A stretch of 64,000 bases of DNA from Ancrocorticia populi. Lineage in GTDB: Bacteria > Actinomycetota > Actinomycetes > Actinomycetales > Actinomycetaceae. The notes beneath the pieces were generated by a model. The model was not told the DNA's origin and did no database searches. It was given only the letters and a program-made list of their open reading frames with translations. Below are positions 60,938 through 64,000 of the stretch, one piece after another (position 1 is the stretch's first letter; every line of letters begins with the position of its first letter). Location: assembly GCF_003123745.1 (NCBI RefSeq), contig NZ_QETB01000001.1, forward strand, positions 310,001-374,000. The letters run 5' to 3'. Position numbers and translations under genes: made by a program.

Positions 60938-62653
60938 ATGAGCACAGTATCGCCAAAAGGCGCAGAGGGATCACGAAAAGCGAACCGAGGTGCGTTCTCC
61001 GGCCGCAACGCCTTCATCTTCGCGGCGATTGGTTCCGCCGTTGGATTAGGGAACATTTGGCGTTTCCCCTATGTGGCCTACTCGAACGGTGGCGGTTCGT
61101 TCATCCTGCCGTACATCATTGCGCTTGTCACAGCTGGTATACCACTGCTCTTCTTGGACTACGCGATTGGGCATCGCTATCGCGGTTCGGCTCCGCTGTC
61201 CTTCCGGCGTCTACATCGCATGACCGAGCCCCTCGGTTGGTGGCAAGTGATGATCTGCTTCATTATTGGTATCTACTACGCGCTCATTCTGGCGTGGGCC
61301 ATCCGCTACTTCCTGTTCTCCTTTACCAAGGAGTGGGGTGATGATCCGGCCACATTCTTCACGGAGACGTTTACTCATTCGGTGCCGGCCGAAGAAGCTA
61401 CTTTCGGTCTAGATTTCGTGCCGGGTGTGGCTATCCCATTGATACTCGTCTGGGTAGGCGTGATTGGCGTACTTATTATGGGCGTTCAGAAAGGGATCGC
61501 GAGATTCTCGGGTATCTTCATGCCCATCCTTGTGGTCATGTTCGTGATCCTCGTTATCGTGGCACTGACCTTGCCTGGTTCGGGCGCAGGTCTAGATGCA
61601 CTCTTCACACCAGACTGGGGAGCGCTTACCGATTCGAGTGTGTGGGTGGCGGCCTATGGGCAGATCTTCTTCTCACTGTCCGTGGCGTTCGGCATCATGC
61701 TGACGTATTCCTCTTACCTCAAGAAGGATGAGGATCTTACCGGCTCGGGCCTCCTCGTTGGCTTCTCCAACTCCAGCTTCGAGATCCTTGCTGGAATCGG
61801 CGTATTCGCGGCGCTCGGATTCATGGCACAGTCCACCGGCCAGCCAATCGATGAAGTGGCCGGCGGTGGCATCGGACTAGCTTTCATCGCCTTCCCCACG
61901 ATCATCAATCAGGCGCCTGTGGGAGCCCTGATCGGTGTGCTCTTCTTCGGTTCGCTTGTGTTTGCTGGGTTTACTTCGATGATTTCGATCATCGAAGTAA
62001 TCATCGCCGCGATCCAAGACAAGTTGGGCCTTAATCGTGTCCCCGCGACCCTCGTAGTGGGTGTCCCGATGGCAGTGGTTTCCCTGTTGCTTTTCCCCAC
62101 CACAACGGGCATGAATCTCCTTGACATAACCGATGCCTTCGTTAACAACTTTGGGATCGTCGCGGTTGCGCTGGTTGCGACCGTGACGCTCTCGGCCGGC
62201 TTTGGCGCCTTGCCCACCTTGCGGAACCACCTGAACCGCTCCAGCTCCTTCAAGGTAGGGCGCATCTGGCAGATGTTCGTGGGTGGAGTGGCCCCGATCG
62301 TTCTGGGCTACATCCTCATCAACGAGATCCAGCGAACTGTCGCCGAAGGATACGGCGGCATGCCCGGCTGGTTCGTGAACGTATTCGGATGGGGCATGGT
62401 GATCGCCCTGGTGGTCATGGCCTTCTTGCTGACATCGATTCCGTGGGGTGAGCGTTCAAATGTTCATGTCCTCGATTCGGATGGGGACCTCATACCGCCG
62501 CCTATCTTGGATCGCCTCGTGGATCAAGGACGTTTCGGGCAGGTCAAGGCAGATCCAACTATTGCCGGCTACATACTTCCCGATCTGGATGAGCGGGCGG
62601 TAGCCGCATCCTCGTCCACACCAGCCTCAACCGATAAGGAGGAACTGCGATGA
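60938..62653 (+). CDS. metP: Sodium:neurotransmitter-symporter family amino-acid importer (MetP-like)
   Basis: 571 aa with about 12 membrane segments. The NSS signature is at the start: FIFAAIGSAVGLGNIWRFPY, with the unwound helix 1 that binds Na+ and the amino acid, then NGGGSFILPYIIAL. Helix 6 and 8 regions follow (VAAYGQIFFSLSVAFGIMLTY). The small hydrophobic gene overlapping its stop identifies it as a MetPS-type methionine/alanine importer, as in Corynebacterium glutamicum. The C-terminal 70 residues are hydrophilic. Confidence 0.88.
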   Translation: MSTVSPKGAEGSRKANRGAFSGRNAFIFAAIGSAVGLGNIWRFPYVAYSNGGGSFILPYIIALVTAGIPLLFLDYAIGHRYRGSAPLSFRRLHRMTEPLGWWQVMICFIIGIYYALILAWAIRYFLFSFTKEWGDDPATFFTETFTHSVPAEEATFGLDFVPGVAIPLILVWVGVIGVLIMGVQKGIARFSGIFMPILVVMFVILVIVALTLPGSGAGLDALFTPDWGALTDSSVWVAAYGQIFFSLSVAFGIMLTYSSYLKKDEDLTGSGLLVGFSNSSFEILAGIGVFAALGFMAQSTGQPIDEVAGGGIGLAFIAFPTIINQAPVGALIGVLFFGSLVFAGFTSMISIIEVIIAAIQDKLGLNRVPATLVVGVPMAVVSLLLFPTTTGMNLLDITDAFVNNFGIVAVALVATVTLSAGFGALPTLRNHLNRSSSFKVGRIWQMFVGGVAPIVLGYILINEIQRTVAEGYGGMPGWFVNVFGWGMVIALVVMAFLLTSIPWGERSNVHVLDSDGDLIPPPILDRLVDQGRFGQVKADPTIAGYILPDLDERAVAASSSTPASTDKEELR

Positions 62654-62823
62654 GCGGAGCCGCCATTGCCATGATGTTGGTTGCCATGGTTGTTATTTGG
62701 GGTGGCATGATCGCCTCCGGCCTCTACCTGCGTGCCCACCCCGAGGGTTCGGTCCAGCTACTCGACGAATTTGGGCGGCCTGTTGATCATCCCATGCTGG
62801 ACGTTGATCACCCGGAGTCTTAA
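62650..62823 (+). CDS. metS: Small subunit of the MetP-type importer (MetS-like)
   Basis: 57 aa, a single membrane helix (AAIAMMLVAMVVIWGGMIAS) and a short polar tail. The sequence pattern MSGAAI.MM...VVIWGG..AS..YL matches the methionine/alanine importer small-subunit family, which in corynebacteria is needed for MetP activity. The ATG overlaps the metP stop by four bases (ATGA). Confidence 0.85.
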   Translation: MSGAAIAMMLVAMVVIWGGMIASGLYLRAHPEGSVQLLDEFGRPVDHPMLDVDHPES

Positions 62824-63021
62824 CACGATTTCTTGGGACGACGACGGATTTCTCCCGTCCGCACCCGCTTGCCGAGGTGGGGTTTACGTTAGGAGACGTC
62901 GTTCCACCGAAAGACCTAAGATCCGCAGTTTTGACGCAATCTCTGGGAAAGCGTGGACAAGAGGGTAAGGGGCTGTGCACAGCCGAACGCACTCGGTGGA
63001 CTTGGCACGTAGACTGTGCCT

Positions 63022-64000
63022 GTGAGTATGGCACTGTATCGGCGTTACCGGCCCCAGAAGTTTCAAGATGTGATTGGCCAAGAGCAAGTCACTAAGCCCC
63101 TGATGGCTGCCCTGCGGGCTGGAAAAACTGCTCACGCCTATCTCTTTTCAGGTCCGCGTGGGTGTGGAAAGACAACATCTGCTCGCATTCTTGCGCGCTG
63201 TCTGAACTGTGTGGAGGCTCCTACGGATACCCCATGTGGGGTATGTGAATCGTGCCGCGAGCTTGCGGCTGAGGGCTCGGGTTCACTCGATGTGGTGGAG
63301 ATGGACGCCGCCAGCCATGGTGGAGTGGATGATGCTCGCGATCTCATTGAGCGGGCATCGTTCGCGCCTGCGCGTGACCGCTACAAGATCTTCATCATTG
63401 ACGAGGCCCACATGGTCTCGAATCAGGGTTTTAATGCGCTCCTCAAATTGGTGGAGGAACCTCCGGACCATATTAAGTTCATCTTTGCCACCACGGAGCC
63501 CGAAAAGGTTATCGGCACCATTCGGTCCCGTACCCATCACTACCCGTTCCGGCTCGTTCCTCCGGACGAACTGGAAGGTTACCTCGGGCAAATCTGTGCC
63601 GAGGAAGGCGTAGATGCGGGCGCTGGCGTTCTGCCGCTCGTGGTCCGCGCCGGTGGTGGGTCCGTACGTGACTCGCTCTCCGTGCTGGATCAGCTCATTG
63701 GCGGTTCGGAAGCCAATAGCCTCACGTACGAATCTGCGATTGCACTGCTTGGATTCACTGATGGCTCCTTGCTTGATGACTCAATCGGTGCCCTCGCCGC
63801 GCGCGATGGTGCCACGCTCTTCGCGGTGGTGGACCGCGTGATTCAGTCCGGTCACGATCCACGCCGGTTCGTGGAGGATCTCCTCCAGAGATTGCGGGAC
63901 ATCGTTGTGATTTCTCTTGCTGGGGAATCCGCGCATGATGTGCTGGTTTCCGTACCCGACGATCAGTACGAGCGGATGGTTCAGCAAGCCAACAATCTGG
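63022..64000 (+). CDS. dnaX: DNA polymerase III subunit gamma/tau, N-terminal part (runs off window)
   Basis: The frame opens at GTG 63022 (or ATG 63028) and is still open at 64000, about 326 codons. It begins MALYRRYRPQKFQDVIGQEQ. Walker A is in SGPRGCGKTT (residues 43-52), the zinc module has Cys60, 63, 72, 75 and 78, and Walker B is IIDEAHMVS. The family segments LLKLVEEPP and FIFATTEPEKVIGTIRSR follow. It is the clamp-loader ATPase that loads the sliding clamp in replication. The C-terminal tau part is outside the window. Confidence 0.93.
   Translation, partial: MSMALYRRYRPQKFQDVIGQEQVTKPLMAALRAGKTAHAYLFSGPRGCGKTTSARILARCLNCVEAPTDTPCGVCESCRELAAEGSGSLDVVEMDAASHGGVDDARDLIERASFAPARDRYKIFIIDEAHMVSNQGFNALLKLVEEPPDHIKFIFATTEPEKVIGTIRSRTHHYPFRLVPPDELEGYLGQICAEEGVDAGAGVLPLVVRAGGGSVRDSLSVLDQLIGGSEANSLTYESAIALLGFTDGSLLDDSIGALAARDGATLFAVVDRVIQSGHDPRRFVEDLLQRLRDIVVISLAGESAHDVLVSVPDDQYERMVQQANNL

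Overview
The window is a chromosomal segment of a moderately high-GC actinobacterium. Support comes from SenX3-RegX3 beside PhoU and a 2,3-BPG-dependent phosphoglycerate mutase, the run carD-ispD-ispF-cysS-rlmB, a LytR_C-domain protein, a MetP/MetS-type amino-acid importer, and frequent GTG starts with ATGA or TGATG gene junctions. An Actinomycetaceae-like host (Arcanobacterium, Trueperella or Actinomyces relatives) is my best guess; this is an inference and the genus is not fixed.

Region 1 (1-7.7 kb) is accessory DNA. It opens with an ohrR-ohr peroxide-stress pair (ohr is cut by the window edge), then a decayed P-loop kinase gene with an in-frame stop and a frameshift, then a mosaic of transposon remnants: an intact serine resolvase, the N-terminus of a Tn552/Tn5053-type transposase, the N-terminus of an IS21 transposase, and the C-terminus of a second resolvase. 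Next is a six-gene minus-strand operon, tyrosine integrase - small ORF - ParA - ParB - 400-aa helical protein - 202-aa triple-repeat protein. It ends at a tRNA remnant that starts exactly at the anticodon loop, so this looks like one edge of an integrated plasmid-like element.

Region 2 (7.9-30.5 kb) is mostly metabolism and transport. It holds a cytoplasmic GH2 glycosidase with a truncated SDR, a DASS (SLC13) carboxylate transporter, an orphan AbrB-type antitoxin, and an FtsX-type ABC exporter divergent from its likely two-component system. A polyol/sugar cluster follows (two zinc alcohol dehydrogenases, SorC regulator, FGGY kinase, ribokinase-like kinase). After it come an NCS1 permease divergent from a NadR-type NMN adenylyltransferase/NR kinase, a three-gene ABC importer, and gpmA.

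Region 3 (30.8-44.1 kb) is conserved core: phoU, senX3-regX3, carD-ispD-ispF, an MFS transporter, cysS-rlmB, an unrecognised 437-aa protein, a uracil-permease-like NCS2 transporter, a LytR_C protein, the SRP RNA (ffs), a YbaK-domain protein and tRNA-Ser(GGA).

Region 4 (44.2-64 kb) mixes insertions and core genes. A complete ISL3-family element has perfect 23-bp inverted repeats and an 8-bp target duplication. It is followed by a lipoprotein, a DUF819 membrane protein with an enolase-superfamily (dipeptide epimerase-like) enzyme, an ASCH protein, a ClC channel and an SDR. An IS110-family element sits inside a copy of a dispersed repeat. Then comes a six-gene operon coupling a NitT/TauT-type ABC importer to a fused thioesterase-CoA ligase and an MDR oxidoreductase. 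A VOC protein, metP-metS and the 5' part of dnaX close the window.

The most unusual signals are three. (1) A dispersed intergenic repeat, TTGACGCAnnCYCGGG, occurs in arrays with an exact 31-bp period at two loci, and the IS110 element appears to have landed in one of them. The IS110 non-coding end carries an 11-bp copy of the flank, which could be a bridge-RNA guide. (2) A second recurring intergenic motif is CGTCGTCGTC followed by an A-tract. (3) There are two protein architectures of note: the triple FGIQG-repeat protein of the integrase-par operon and the thioesterase-ligase fusion encoded with its own transporter.
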